DNA from: Rebecca billardiae RCC1528
Taxonomy: Eukaryota > Haptophyta
Length of the DNA: 64,000 nt
Assembly (NCBI GenBank): GCA_965240325.2
Contig: OZ251251.1
Coordinates: forward strand, 558,001 to 622,000
Direction: 5' to 3'
The first letter of the stretch is position 1, and each line of letters begins with the position of its first letter. A program made the translations under genes and the position numbers. Shown here one piece after another: positions 23,701 through 34,274 of this stretch. Below the pieces are notes generated by a model. The model worked only from the letters and a program-made list of their open reading frames with translations. It was not told the DNA's origin and made no database searches.

Positions 23701-25797
23701 GCAGCGGCGCGTGTGCCGGGCGGGCGGGCAGCCGTGGCGGGGTGGGAGTGGGGGGCAGCGGCCGTGAGTCCGGAGCTCAGCGCGCGGCCGCGCGCGCACG
23801 GCGGCCGTCGCGTAGCGCGGCGCCCCGGCCTCGCGCCCGCGCGCGCGCTGTGCTGAGAGCATCCATCAGCATGGCCGCCGCCGACCAGCATGGCCGCCGC
23901 CGGCGGCGGCGGCGGCCATGCCAATGGCAGATGGCGGCGGCCATGCTGGTGGATGGCTGCGCAGGCGGCTGGCTGGCTGGCGCGCGGGCTGGCTGCTGCG
24001 CACCTGCAGCGTCTGCAGCGACTTCTCGAGGTGGTTCGTCTCCGCCGCCTTGGCCTGGAGCGCGTGCGCCGCGCCCTCGAGCTGCGCGTGCGTGTGCGCG
24101 AGCTCCTTGCGCGCGCCGCTCAGCGCCGCGCGCACATCCGCCAGCGACTGCGGAGCCGCCGCGCACGGGCCGGAGGGAGGGAGGCGCGCGCACACAGGCG
24201 GGAGTGACACGCAGGTGTGACACGCGGGCGGGGCGGCGTGAGCGCGGCTCGCGCGCGGGTCGGGCGCGCCCGCCGGCTCCCGCGGCGATCCGCCCGCCCG
24301 CCGCCGCGCAGGCTGGCGGCGCCGCGCTCTCCGCGCACGGCGGCACACGCCGCCCCACGAGACGCCGCGGCAGAAGGAGACCAAAGGAGTACGGCAAAAG
24401 AAAGAAAGGCGAAAAGAAAAAGGGCGAATCAAGCGAGAATGCCCCCCTCGCGGCGGAAGGGGGCCACGGCGCGCGCGCCGCACCTTGAGTTGCTCCTCCG
24501 CGCGGCGGCGCTCCTCGAGCGCGCGCTCCGCCTCCGCCGCCTGCGCGTTCGACGCGCGCATCACCGAGCCCTCCATCGCCTTGAGCATCTGCTTCGCCGC
24601 GACGGTCAACCGCTCCTGCGATTTGACCACCGATTCTTTTTGCTCCGAAAAATCGTCGAGCATTGAGAGAAAGCCTTGCGTGCCGGGCGCGACGCCGCCC
24701 GCCGCGACGGCGTCGCGCATCGCCGCGCGCGCCGCCGCGTCCGCCGCGCCGCCGCCGCCCTCCGCCTCGTCGTCCGAGTCCGAGAGCCCCTCGATCTGCT
24801 GCTCGAGATCGCCCGGCACGCGCTGGTCGACCCCATCGTACTTGGAGTTGAGTAGGGTCATGTCGTCGGCGGCGTAATCCAGCCACTGCCCGACAGAGGC
24901 GAGCATGTCCTCGCGCGACGTGGACGACGAGTACATCTCCTGCGACAGCTGGTTCACCTTGGCGTTGGCGCGGCGCGCGATCTCGCGGCGCGCGGCGAGC
25001 GAGCGCTCCTGCCCGCCATCCTCGGTCGGGTCGGCGAGCGCGAGCGCGGAGGCGACCGGGCCCTTGATCGAGTGCTGCGTCTTGCGGGTCCACTTGTTGA
25101 AGCCGTCGAGCTGGCGCACCACCTCCTGCAGCTGCTCCGCCAGCTTCGCGTACGACTCGTGCGAGCCCTCCGACTTGGCGAGCGCGTCGGCGACGCGCTG
25201 CAACGCGACCTGCGGCGCCACCATCCCCTCCGAAGCGTCGGCATAGAGCTGCATGGACGACAGCATGGCGTCCGAGTGGTGCAGCAGCTCGTGCAGGTTC
25301 TCGCGCCGCTCGAGCCCGCGCTCGCGCAGGAACGAGAACGCGCGCTCCGTCGGGCCCGCCGCCGCGCGCGGCCGCCGCTGCAGCTCCGGATCCTCGGGGC
25401 GGCCGTAGTGGAGCGCGGACGGGTCGCCGCGCGCGCGGTGCACGCGCAGGCCGGCGACGTTGCGGCCGCCCGGGCTGCGCGCGTCGCCGTGCAGGCCGGA
25501 GGTGCTCGCCATGCTCGGGCTACGCGGCGGCGGCGGCGCGTACCCGCCGCCGCCCGGCGAGCGCGGCCCGCCGCCGTCAAAGCCGCCGCCGCCGCCGCCG
25601 CCACCGCCGCCGCGCGTCGGCGAGCGGCCGCCGCCGAGCGAGCCGCCGCCCTCGCCCGGCGCCTCGAGGCGGGGCGGCCGCGGGCGCGGCGCCGACGGGG
25701 GCTGCGTCGCGCCCGAGCCGCCCGCCTCCGCGCCCGCGCCCAGCGACTCGCCACAGATCCCGCGCCCGAGCGCGCTGCCGCCGGCGCCGCCGCTGCT

Positions 25798-25830
<33 letters not shown>

Positions 25831-25887
25831 CGTGGCGGCGGAGGTGGAGGGCCGCTTCTTGGGCGGCGCGTTCATGAAGTTGAACAT
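10465..25887 (-). CDS. Giant ten-exon protein (about 4,251 aa): coiled coil plus degenerate repeats, family unknown
   Basis: Proposed exons on the minus strand are 25887-24484, 24147-24004, 23661-23366, 22971-22884, 22630-19420, 19168-17393, 17160-14580, 14362-12774, 12441-11907 and 11596-10465. Every junction is GT-AG, all phases agree and the sum is 4,252 codons including the stop. The start ATG gives MFNFMNAPPKKRPSTSAATG. Residues 20-140 are Gly/Pro-rich, and 160-700 are helical and coiled-coil (for example LERQLTEFSDARTKLEDELA in exon 3). Exon 5 holds a poly-Asp run near residue 1,265 followed by an (Ala-Glu) run and Ala/Gly/Arg-rich disorder. Exons 6-8 (about residues 1,720-3,350) carry degenerate helical repeats with elements such as LTLxxL, FVxAVAxxL and DLRxLxxxL. 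Exons 9-10 are Ala/Ser/Gly-rich. There is no signal peptide or membrane segment. A cytoskeletal or scaffold role is only a guess. Exon boundaries inside GC-rich sequence need transcripts. Confidence 0.72.
20641..20752. repeat. Coding microsatellites: CCGCCT hexamers then GTC/GAC trimers
   Basis: Plus-strand CCGCCT-type hexamers (20641-20690) encode the (Ala-Glu) run, and about 16 GTC triplets (20704-20752) encode poly-Asp in exon 5 of the giant minus-strand gene. Both keep the frame, as expected of tolerated expansions. Confidence 0.9.
22884..23365. repeat. Repeat-filled intron and exon 4 region of the giant gene: GAGCAACTTCC triplicate and CA/CACG tract
   Basis: Three tandem copies of an 11-mer GAGCAACTTCC lie near 23219-23254, and an alternating CA/CG-type tract spans about 23311-23362. 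Both fall inside the proposed intron 23365-22972. Similar CACACG runs near 22765-22805 fall in the next intron. Confidence 0.8.
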
Positions 25888-27400
25888 GGCGCCCTGCCGC
25901 CGAAGGCGCTCCCCGCACCCACGCGCGCGCGAGCACACGCCGCGCGCGCTGCCGTGCGACGACGCTGATGCCCCGCCCGCCCGTCGAAGAAACGATGGCG
26001 GCGATGCCTGGGGTGGGGGGTTCAAGCGTGACGGCCGTGCGGGAGAACCCCGAAATCCGAAACCGACCCGGACACAGGACCCGGGCTTGCTTGAGGGCTG
26101 GCTGGCACACAACAACGGCTGCGTGGAGGCCCTCGTCAGGCCTTCCTGGCTTGCCAGTGTGCCTGCTGGGGGCTCGGCACGGATGTGATTCGGCCGGCTG
26201 CGGCCGCGGGATGGTCCGTCGCTGCGCGGACAGTACTCGTCGTCAGGGTACAACTGAATTCTGAAAGTAGCCAGAGCCACTGGCTCCGGTGGGGGGCGTA
26301 GTCACACCTACACAGTCACGACCACTGGCAAGTTCAGTCGTAGACGCCGAGAAGAAGGAGCATCACAAGTCTCACTACGGACCCTCTAGTTGGCTCGCGG
26401 TCCAGGCGCGGAGTGGCGGCCGGCTGCCGATCCGCCAGTGCTCCCCGACAAGGTGATAACGCATCAGTCCGATTCAACACGCAAGGGCACACTGACGGTA
26501 CACTGATAGACTGCCAGAGAGGGGTGCCGCACGTGGGACGAGGCCTGCTGAAGTGTTGGGCCCGGCGCCCGTGGACGGAGAGTGGCGTCGGTCCGTCCAC
26601 CGAGGGCGCCGTATGCACCGGCCCACGCTGGTGCTACCGGCCCACACCGGTCACAGCACCGGCGTCGGCCGGTGCTACCGGTGCGGTTGCCGGCCGCAGG
26701 AGCTGGGCCGGCTGGCGTGCGGCATGGGTGCAGCCGAGCACAATCTCGTCATGCGCCCAGCGCGCTACGGGCGGCCGGCCCGTGGTCGCTGACGCCACCG
26801 CGCGTCGGCGCGGTCCGAGCTCCGACACGCACCGGGACAGAGTATACGTGACTGACGACACTACGCGGGTTCGGGTGTCTGCAAGACCTGTGTAGACAGT
26901 GTGCAGTCCGGCCGTCGCGTGACGCCATTCCGGATAGCGTCACATCATCATCGCCATTATTAACGTTCGTCATCCTGTCGTAGTCCTACGCGAGTACGCG
27001 CCCGTAAAGTCAAACGACCGTGTGCACTTATATTAGACACTAGAGAGTGAGTTGCAGCCGCCGCTGCACGCCGGCGGCAATGCACGACTACCTCGTCGTT
27101 ATTCAGCGTTGATAGCGCGGTGCGGACAGCGTTCAACTCTGCGTAGTGTCACAGACTCGCTAGTCTGCTGTCTCGCTGCAGACGACGACGACCGTGCTGG
27201 GGTGCCGGCGGCATGCGACACGTGTGACGTGCCAGCGAGGACTTAATTCAATTCAGACAGCAATGATAATAACTCATCACAGTGATCGGTTTGCTGGTAG
27301 CAGCCGTCAAGACAGTCACCGCTGCTCGTCATGAGGCAGCTGCTGTGCCACGGTCCCGAAGTGCTGCTGACGCTGGGCCGGGCGGGGCGTGGCAGCCCGT
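25888..27400. other. Intergenic upstream of the giant gene
   Basis: No gene is supported. Short ACCGGT/GGCCGG palindromes cluster near 26630-26710. The reading frames here are short and have no recognisable content. Confidence 0.4.
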
Positions 27401-27414
27401 GCCCCGGTGCGGTG

Positions 27415-28130
27415 CGGTGACAACGGACAACGACTGCGCAGGGCACGCATCAAGCGCGCGCCCGGGCTGTCACTACAGCGAGTCACTGAACCGCTCTGAT
27501 TGTAGTAGGACCATTGGCGGACGGCCGTGCCGCGAACAGCTGCAGGCGACGCCCCGGGTGCGCAGATCCAGTCGAGCAACACTGATCGGCGCGCCGCCGT
27601 CGAGAGTTGCAGCAGCAGGGGCAGGCAGCCAGGTGACAAACGCACAGGGCACGCATCAAGCGCGTGCTCCCACTGGGCCTCGGACTGGAGGCTGGTGGAC
27701 GGCCGTGAACAGTTGCAGACGACGGCCCGGTACGCAGATCCAGTCGAGCAACTGACAGATCGGCGCACCGCCGTCGAGAGTTGCGGCAGCAGGGGCACTG
27801 GCAGCCAGGTGACAACCGCGCAGGGCACGGCATGTAGCAAGCGTGCGCGCCTATCGAGCCTCGGACTCGGTAGGGCTGGTGGACGGCCGTAAATAGCTGC
27901 GCAGGCAACGCCTGATGGCGCAGATCCAGTCGACGTAGCAACGCGGACTGGCGCGCCACCGTCGAGAGATGTAGAGAGTTGCAACCGCCGGGGCAGGTAG
28001 CCAGGTGACAACCGCACAGGACACGCACCAAGCGCGCGCCTCCTGAGCCCCGGGCAGGATGGCGGCTGTGATCAGTTGCAGGCGACGCCCGTCGTGCGGA
28101 TCCCTCATCCCACTCGTCGAGCGTTACACA
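27415..28130. repeat. Degenerate tandem repeat, period about 172-186 bp, four copies
   Basis: A landmark CGCAGATCCAGTCGA recurs at about 27561, 27733 and 27919, with a weaker copy near 28094. Each copy is followed by a CGTCGAGAG-TTGC block, CAGGTGACAA and a CAGGGCACGCATCAAGCGC block. Copies diverge by substitutions and small indels. The 248-residue minus-strand frame over the array is probably incidental. Confidence 0.8.
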
Positions 28131-28379
28131 GAAAGATCGGTGGCCGTCAGGCCGCACCGTCGCGAGGTGCAGGTCGAGGACGGACGTCGTCGACAGTTGC
28201 AGGCGACAGGATGTAAGCATCTTGCTCACACACTACCCCGACGGTCCACGCCCTCCGTCGCAGCCCCGCGGCGCCCGCGGTGGCGCCTCGACCGTCACTC
28301 GTCAGCCTGGCCCGCGGGTGTGCCCATTAGCAGCTCGATTGACGAAATGACGACAGATTCTCATCCGCAGCAAATGTAA

Positions 28380-28990
28380 TCAAGTGGCTAGTACAAAATA
28401 CCACGCTATGTATAATTGCCATGTGCAGCGGCCTGAATAATCAGGCAGGCCCTTGGCCTGATGGCAATGATAATATTGATCGAAGTAGCTCATGAAGATC
28501 CAGTACCCCCATAGGCGGTCAATTAACCGTGCGTCACTTGTGTCCGATACCAATAATAGCACGATTTTACGACCCACCTCCCGATTAAAACTCATCTGGT
28601 TTTGAGTATGCGGGTGCGTCGCTGTGTGTTCCGTCAAACGTGAGAGGCCACGTCAATCTTGAGTACCATCAAGGGTTCATCAGTTGCAAAATTAGATACA
28701 TCAGGGGCATCATGTGTGCGAATCTTCGCCACGAGCCAATAGGGATCAAGCCGAGAGGTTAAAATTCATACATGATCGACAAGGGCGTTCCCGGGATCCT
28801 GCCACACGCTCCCGAAAAGCAAAGCCCCCCCTGGGGGGGCTTTGCCTTTTTCCGTATTCAATGTACCCGCTTCAAATGGACGAAGCCCGTTCCAATAGGA
28901 AGACGGTTCAATTTGGCGTATGACCGATGCGGGGAACGCCCCTGCACCAACCTCGCAACCCTCATTATTGCGCTGAAGCAATAGTTCTCA
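28380..28990. other. Lower-GC islet with terminator-like hairpin, no assigned gene
   Basis: Base composition drops sharply compared with both flanks. A minus-strand frame (28637-28380, only a TTG start) encodes an 85-residue aromatic-rich peptide including RLIDRLWGYWIFMSYFDQYY, with codon use unlike its neighbours. I do not recognise it. Confidence 0.35.
28815..28851. terminator. Perfect 13-bp inverted repeat flanked by A- and T-tracts
   Basis: GCAAAGCCCCCCC (28819-28831) and GGGGGGGCTTTGC (28833-28845) are exact reverse complements separated by one T. AAAA precedes and CTTTTTC follows. The shape is that of a bacterial intrinsic terminator. In a nuclear genome its role is unknown, and it may be part of transferred or organelle-derived DNA. 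Confidence 0.55.
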
Positions 28991-29128
28991 CGACTGCGCA
29001 CCCGACGGCGGAAGGGTACGAGAAATCACAAGACACAAGAGCCCCCCTTGGGCAGCCCCACAGGCGTGCGACGAGCGCGGCGCGCCTACTCGGTCACTGC
29101 CGACGCACGACGACGGCGACCCACCGCA

Positions 29129-30268
29129 ATGCCGCCTGCCAGCCCTGCAGTGGCGCGTCAGGTGGACCAGCCCATCAAGCACGGGGCCGCCGCTCGCCGC
29201 CCCTTCATCTGCGAGGTGCCGGGATGCGGCGCGGCGTTCGGGCTGCGCTGCAACCTCGCGCATCACTTCCGCGCTGTGCACCTCGGTGCGCGCCCATTCC
29301 GCTGCGACGAGGAGGGCTGCGACAAGCGGTTCAGCCAGCGGTGCAACCTCGTACACCACGTCCGTGCCGTCCACCACGGTGAGCGGCCGTACGTGTGCAC
29401 GGAGCTCGGCTGCAAGCGCGCGTTCGCGGGCCGCTACCATCTGTTCCAGCACGTGCGCGCGGTGCACCGCGGCGAGCGGCCGTACGTGTGCACCGAGGCG
29501 GGCTGCACGCGCGCGTTCGCGCAGCACGGCAACCTGAACCAGCACGTGCGCACCGTGCACCGTGGCGAGCGCCCCTTCCCGTGCACGGTCAACGGCTGCG
29601 GCAAGTCGTTTGTGGAGCGAGGCCGGCTCATTAAGCACATGAGCGCCTACCACGGCAGCACCGAGCCGCTCCCCGATCGCGCACCACCCCGCGCCTCGAA
29701 GGAGGGCGGGGTTTCGCCGCGGAGCAGCGTGCCCATCGCGCATCCGTGCCCGGCCCCAACGCCGGCGTCAATCGGCGCCATCGTGTGCCAGGAGCTTGGC
29801 ACGGCGCCGCAGCGCCTGAGCGGCGGCGGCGGCCGTGCACAGCAGCTGCTGCCGCCGCGCCTCATGAGCGGCCCTGAGCAACCAGCGCAGCCGCTCTGCG
29901 TGCAGCCGCCCCTGGAGCGGCCACCAGCGCACGCGCACTACAACCCGCCGCCCGTGCTCATACACCTGCCGCCGGGTGTGGCGCACCTGCCAATCGCTGT
30001 CCAGCAGCCTCGCATGGCGGAGCTCATGTCGATCGGCGCGCTGCTGCCGCCGCTCGTCTCGGTCGGCGCGCAGATCGCGCCGCCGATGCTGCCTGCCAAC
30101 GCGTCGCTGCCCCTCCGCGCGATGCCAGCGTCGGCTGGGGCGTGCGCATACGTGCAGGTGCCCGCCAGCGCCTACGGCGTCCCCGTGGTCGCCACGGACT
30201 GGGTCTCGGGCAGGCTCCAGCCAGGCGGCGAGGCGCCATGGCACGCCGCGCCGTGCGCGCCGTGGTGA
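29129..30268 (+). CDS. C2H2 zinc-finger protein with five tandem fingers
   Basis: From the ATG at 29129 the product has 379 residues. Five contiguous TFIIIA-type fingers span about residues 26-175, each C-x4-C-x12-H-x4-H. They begin at CEVPGC, CDEEGC, CTELGC, CTEAGC and CTVNGC, with GERPxxC linkers such as HRGERPYVC. The x4 spacing and conserved linkers indicate sequence-specific DNA or 5S-type RNA binding in the nucleus. The C-terminal half is Pro/Ala-rich, consistent with a disordered regulatory tail. The frame is open upstream only from a non-ATG start. The exact regulator family cannot be named. Confidence 0.85.
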   Translation: MPPASPAVARQVDQPIKHGAAARRPFICEVPGCGAAFGLRCNLAHHFRAVHLGARPFRCDEEGCDKRFSQRCNLVHHVRAVHHGERPYVCTELGCKRAFAGRYHLFQHVRAVHRGERPYVCTEAGCTRAFAQHGNLNQHVRTVHRGERPFPCTVNGCGKSFVERGRLIKHMSAYHGSTEPLPDRAPPRASKEGGVSPRSSVPIAHPCPAPTPASIGAIVCQELGTAPQRLSGGGGRAQQLLPPRLMSGPEQPAQPLCVQPPLERPPAHAHYNPPPVLIHLPPGVAHLPIAVQQPRMAELMSIGALLPPLVSVGAQIAPPMLPANASLPLRAMPASAGACAYVQVPASAYGVPVVATDWVSGRLQPGGEAPWHAAPCAPW

Positions 30269-30982
30269 GGAGTCGGCAGATGACGCGCCCTCATCCGCCC
30301 AGCAGCGCAGCGCGCGCCGCGTGATACATTACCGCGCGCCGCGCGCGCGCCTTCGTGCGCTGCTCGACTTCGGCAGCTGCGTTCATCGTCGAGAGGCTTT
30401 GCATTTGTGTCCGCGTGCTGCTACGGCAGCCACCGCAGCACGCGCTGCGCCGGAGCCGCAACAGCCAACACCGGCGACGCTGGGCAACAAATTAATTATA
30501 ATACGACTACGTACATCGTCGCTCCGCCAACCGCTCGGATGGCGGGTCTGCCAAGCGGGCCTGCCACGTGGCTGGGTGATGGGCGGTCGTTCCTCAGCGA
30601 GCCAAGCGAGCTGTGACGGCGGCGCGGTCGCGAGCATCAGTGCTTGCAGCTGTGCGTTAGTTATACTGCCGCGACCGCGCTCAGGCGTGATGCCTTGCAG
30701 CTGACGCGGATGGGAGTAGCCGAAAATGGAAGCCGCGAGGACATGGGGCCCTACCGGGGGCTGGCCAGGGTAGGGCTGGAGGCTTCGGCCGCCAGTCTGA
30801 TCACCCGGAGGCCGTTATTAAATAAAGCCTATGATATATCTATGATAGGGGAAAAGAGTAGTATTGCATGCTGATGTAACCGATCGACAGTATAACTGCA
30901 CGGTCCGCACTGTCCGTGTCACAGCTAGATACATTCATATCGTACTACTAGTAGTCATGAAGTGCACCCAGCGACGGGCGCC
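30269..30982. other. Intergenic between zinc-finger and TIR-lectin genes
   Basis: Nothing coding is supported. The sequence from about 30640 to 30960 is clearly lower in GC and may hold the promoter of the next gene, but no defined element was found. Confidence 0.4.
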
Positions 30983-33247
30983 ATGCTGCCGTGCCCGCCG
31001 TCGTCGGCCGCCCCGGCGCCCGCTGCGCGCGAGGCGCCGGCGAGTGCCGCCCGTCGTGGCCGCTCGCCCTCCACGGCGGCCATGCGCGAGAAGCTCGAGA
31101 GCGCGCAGCGGCAGGGCCAGCGCTACCGCCTCCGCGTCACCTACGGCCCTCTGCTGGCGGTCGCGGCCGGCCTCGTGGTGGCCGGCGTGCTGCTGTCGTC
31201 CGGGCGCGAGTCGATCGGCACGTGGCTCGTGGGCACGTGGCTCGTCTCGCTCTGCCTCCTCGGCCTGCTCTTCGCCGTGCCGCCCTCCTCCGCGCCGGCC
31301 GTCGGCGTCGCGTGCGCGGTGGCGACGGCCCTGCTGGTGCTCCTCATCGCGACGGCGGCAAGCCTCGCGCGCGGCAGCAGCGGCGCGCACGCGCGCGTGC
31401 GCGACTGCCTCGCCGCGCGCGCGCTGTGGCGGCCCGGGCTGCTCTACTGGGGCGCCGCCGCGTGCCTCTCGCAGGCGCCGCCGTACATTCTCGTCGGCGT
31501 CGCGCGCTGGCGGTGGGGCGGCGGCGGCGGCGGCGGCGGCGGCGCGCGGTGCGGCGCGTGCCGTTGCGCCGCGTGGCGTTGCGCCGCGCTGTCTCTTGCA
31601 CCGCTCTCGACGCGCGAGATGCTCGACCGGCTGTGGGCCGCGCTCGGCGGCACGTCGCTCTGCGTCCTCGCGTACATCGCGCTCTGGAACCTCCTCTACG
31701 GCGCGGTCGACGGCGGAGGCCACTCATGGAGAAGAGCGGTCGCACTGCTCGCAGACGCCGGCTCCTATGCCCTCGTCGCCGCGGCAGGGCTGACGCCGGG
31801 CGTGCGCGCGCGCGCGCGCGCGCGGCTGGCGACGCGCGGCTCCTCGGCCGCCACCGCCGCGGGCGTCGCCGCGCTCATCGGCGGCGTGGACCCGGCGCGC
31901 GCCGTCGCCTCGGGCCGACAGCGCCTGCGCGCCATCCGCCTTGATCTGCTGCCGAGGGCCGTGCTGGCGCGGCCGCCGGGCGCGCCGCCGGCCGGCGCCG
32001 GCGCCGCCGCCGAGATCGCTCGGCCGGGGTCGCCGCGTACCGCGGCGGAGCGCAACCAGGGCTACCTGCTGAGCGAGCCCGCCGACTTTGGCGAGATCGA
32101 CGCCTTCGTCTCGCACTCGTGGCACGACGACCCGGACGCCAAGTGGGCCGCGCTGCAGCGGTGGCGCGCCGCGTTCCGCCGGGAGCACTTACGCGAGCCG
32201 CGAGTGTGGATGGACGTCTGCTGCAGTGCGCGCGCGCGCCGCGCGGGCGGTTGCGCGAGCGCGCGTGCGCGGCGGGCGCGGCGGGCGCGGGGGGCGCGGC
32301 GGGCGCGGGGGTGGGCTGCAGGGCGCGCGCGCGCGTGCGCGCGCCGGGCGCCAGCCCGCGGGCCCGCGCGTGCCTCCGCGCCGCGCCGTGCGCTGGCTCA
32401 CGCGCACCGCCCCGCGCGGCGCCGGTCCCTTTGCCCACCTGCCTCAACGCGCGCGCGCGCGCGCTTGCCGCGTGCCGCGCGGCCGCGCGCGCGCGCGCTC
32501 TTGCCGTGCGCTTGATCGCGCGCGCTCGCTCGCTCGACCGCGCGCGCTCGCGATTCCCGCCGCCATGCTGATGCCCGCCGCCATGCTGATGCCCGCCGCC
32601 ATGCTGATTTTTGTCGCCATGCTGATTGTATGTGCTCAGTCGACCAGCTGGACATCGGCGCAGACCTGCCGCTCCTGCCGGTCTTCCTCTCGGCGTGCCG
32701 CTCGCTGCTGATCCTCGCGGGGCCGACGTTCCTGCAGCGCATCTGGTGCATCACCGAGCTCTTCGTGTACGACCTGATGAAGTCCGGGGGGCAAACCTCC
32801 GGACTCGGCGGCGGCGCCGAGTCGGCGGCGGCGGACGCGGCCGCTCGGCTCGAGGCGGGCGAGGGGGAGCAGAATCAGCATGGCGGCCGGCCGAATCAGC
32901 ATGGCGGCGGCGGGCGCACGATGTCGATCACGGCCCTCGCCGCCGGGATCGTCTCAGAGGCCGCGCCGCCGCCGCAGCTCATCGCGCTCCCGGGCCTCGA
33001 CCCGAGCCAGCTCCAGCAGTTCGACATTGCCCACTGCGACGCCGCACGGCGCGAGGACTATGATCGGCTGGCGGCGTGCATCGAGGCGGCGTGTGGCTCG
33101 CTGCCGGCGTTCAACGGGCGGGCGCGGCAGCTGCTGCTGTCGTGCGACCGGCCGACGGGGCTGTGGCCCGCGCGCGCGCGCACCTCCGAGTCGGACAGCT
33201 GGACGGGCGCCTCGCCCGACCCCACCGTGCGGGGTGGCGCGGTGAGC

Positions 33248-33279
<32 letters not shown>

Positions 33280-34129
33280 AGGCGGCGGCGCGGCAGGCAA
33301 GGGCGGCGGCGCCGCCGGCTCCACCGCGCGGCGGCGGCGGCGGCTCGTGCGGCGGCGTGCGCGACGCTTCGCGCGCGCTGCGGCGCCGTACGCCGCGGTC
33401 GCGCTCTGCCTGCTCGGCGCCGTGTGCGCCTGGCTTAGCTGGGCGTCCGCGCCGGCGCTGCGCGAATGCGACGCTTGCGCGGCGAGGCTGGGCAACATGC
33501 GCGCGGACGCGGATGGCTGGGTCGCGCGCGCCGACGCGGACGACGACGGCGGCGGCGGCGGCAGCGGCGGTGGGCCCGCGGCTGAGCGCGCGCGCTTCCA
33601 GTATCGGTTCTCGAGCGCGCCGAGCGCGCCGCTCGAGCGCGCGCTCCACGCGGACGCGCGCGCCGCGTGCGCGGCCGAAGGCGGCTGGCTCGTTGACCTC
33701 CGGTCTGCCGCGGAGGAGGCTTGGGTGCGCTGCCTCGTCGGCTTGCACGGCGCGCCCGCCGCGTGGATCGGGCTGCTCAGGCCCGCGGAGGGCGGGTCGT
33801 GGCACTGGGCGGACGCGCCGGCGGGCTCGGGGACGCGCGCGCTGGGGGGCGGCTACGCCAACTGGCCGCCGGCTCAGGCCGGCGCCGCCGGCGCACAGCG
33901 TCCGGAATCGTCCGAGGACGGCGCTGCTGAGGTCGAGGGCGGGCAGCGCGCGCGGAGCGGCGGCGGCGGCGGCGCGCGCTGCGCGTACCTCGACTCGCGA
34001 GGCTGGGGCGTGACGGGCGAGTGCGGCATTGGCGGGCAGGGGGAGGTCGAGTTCGAGCTCTGGTTTGTGTGCAAGCGGCGCACGCCCGCGGCCGGCGCGG
34101 CGGACCGCGCGGCGGGCGGCGGCGGCTGA
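30983..34129 (+). CDS. Multi-pass membrane protein fusing a TIR-like (SHSW) domain to a C-type lectin-like domain
   Basis: The model is join(30983..32225,32640..34129), 910 residues. Exon 1 ends ...VWMDVCC in phase 1 at GCA|GTGCGC, and the 414 bp intron ends TGCTCAG. The junction restores WMDVCCIDQ. About five or six hydrophobic helices lie at residues 50-280 (for example YGPLLAVAAGLVVAGVLLSS). Residues 365-470 form a TIR-like fold: EIDAFVSHSWHDDPDAKWAA, then CCIDQ, LPLLPVFLSACRSLLILAGP and QRIWCITELFVYDL. After an Ala/Gly linker, a single helix (YAAVALCLLGAVCAWLSW) leads to a C-type lectin-like domain with AACAAEGGWLVDLRS, AAWIGLLRPAEGGSWHWADA, CAYLDSRGWG and WFVCKRR. The usual WND calcium motif reads WGV, so calcium-dependent sugar binding is doubtful. 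A surface receptor with a cytosolic TIR-like signalling module is the inference. Confidence 0.8.
32562..32628. repeat. Intronic array of GCCATGCTGAT motifs
   Basis: Four copies of GCCATGCTGAT, three of them extended to GCCGCCATGCTGAT, lie just upstream of the intron acceptor at 32638-32639. The reverse complement (AATCAGCATGGCGGC) occurs twice in exon 2 at about 32873-32906, where it encodes NQHGG twice. Confidence 0.85.
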
Positions 34130-34274
34130 CTGCGCGACTCCGGGATTCGTCCGGTCATCAGCACGCGAATCCTGCTCGCGTATGATACGTGCGCGTAGTG
34201 TCAACTAACGTCGTTGACATCCGTATACATGAGCCGCTAGCAGTGCGTGCGCCATATCGGCGACACCCGGTCGC

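Noticed and set aside
27483-28229. 248-residue minus-strand frame
   Set aside because: It lies wholly over the 172-186 bp tandem repeat and has no domain. Openness follows from the repeat.
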